DNA from: Allorhizobium ampelinum S4
GTDB lineage: Bacteria; Pseudomonadota; Alphaproteobacteria; Rhizobiales; Rhizobiaceae
Assembly (NCBI RefSeq): GCF_000016285.1
Contig: NC_011989.1
Span: forward strand, 1,863,001-1,927,000
Direction of reading: 5' to 3'
Length of the DNA stretch: 64,000 nucleotides
Shown here: piece by piece, positions 63,949 through 64,000 of the stretch
Numbering within the stretch: the stretch's first letter is position 1
Layout: each line of letters opens with the position of its first letter
Program-made: the position numbers and the translations under genes
Notes under the pieces: model-generated
Database searches by the model: none
Told to the model about the DNA's origin: nothing
What the model saw: the letters and a program-made list of their open reading frames with translations, nothing else

Positions 63949-64000
63949 TGATTGCTGCGGCTAACGCCTTATCAAACGGAGCAGAGATGCCTTCACTCCG

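Noticed and set aside
63949..64000. Right attachment site at the window end
   Set aside because: No match to the tRNA-Arg 3' end in the last bases.

Overview
The window is an alphaproteobacterial chromosome segment of the Rhizobium/Agrobacterium type. The evidence is the GC-rich sequence, the class I PHA synthase, the NDUFS4-like complex I subunit, the two-domain cold-shock protein, the rhizobial-style imuA-imuB-dnaE2 cassette and its GTTC-N7-GTTC LexA box. I cannot name the species from sequence alone.

Bases 1-16,165 are ordinary core genome: radC (cut by the left edge), map, a LysR regulator divergent from a YeiH-type membrane protein, sfsA, phaC, a small lipoprotein, a class I/II aminotransferase, hom, recJ, three nearly identical tRNA-Glu genes, a Pro/Gln-rich lipoprotein, gloA, a double cold-shock protein, a DUF192 protein, tRNA-Pro, an NDUFS4-like gene and tRNA-Arg(TCT).

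From tRNA-Arg rightwards the window is prophage, and it probably runs past base 64,000 because no second att copy was found. A tyrosine integrase reads toward the tRNA and is the last of four overlapping minus-strand genes (repressor, Cys-rich protein, small HTH protein, integrase). Where early and replication genes would be expected (18.7-31.7 kb) there is a mosaic. It holds an SOS-type mutasome operon, a GvpU-like protein, a HicAB toxin-antitoxin pair, a lipoprotein, and a striking region (28.3-31.2 kb) of three diverged copies of one module. Each module is an array of paired hexamers 9 bp apart, in inverted halves, followed by a homologous reading frame; only the third frame is intact.

From 31.7 kb the late genes read rightwards: a lambda-like head block (terminase subunits, gpW, portal, S49 protease/scaffold, D, E, joining proteins) and a P2-like contractile tail block (V, W, J, I, fibre, sheath, tube, E, tape measure, U, X, D). 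Between tape measure and gpU lies a 3-kb regulatory islet with two divergent Arc-type proteins, three identical operator-like palindromes, a Tat-signal protein, a BRO-N antirepressor and a Rha protein. Lysis genes follow (holin, signal-anchor endolysin, overlapping spanins), then a tail spike and a small Rossmann-fold enzyme-like gene.

The most unusual parts are the 9-bp-period array modules, the SOS mutasome located inside the prophage, and the switch-like islet in the late operon.
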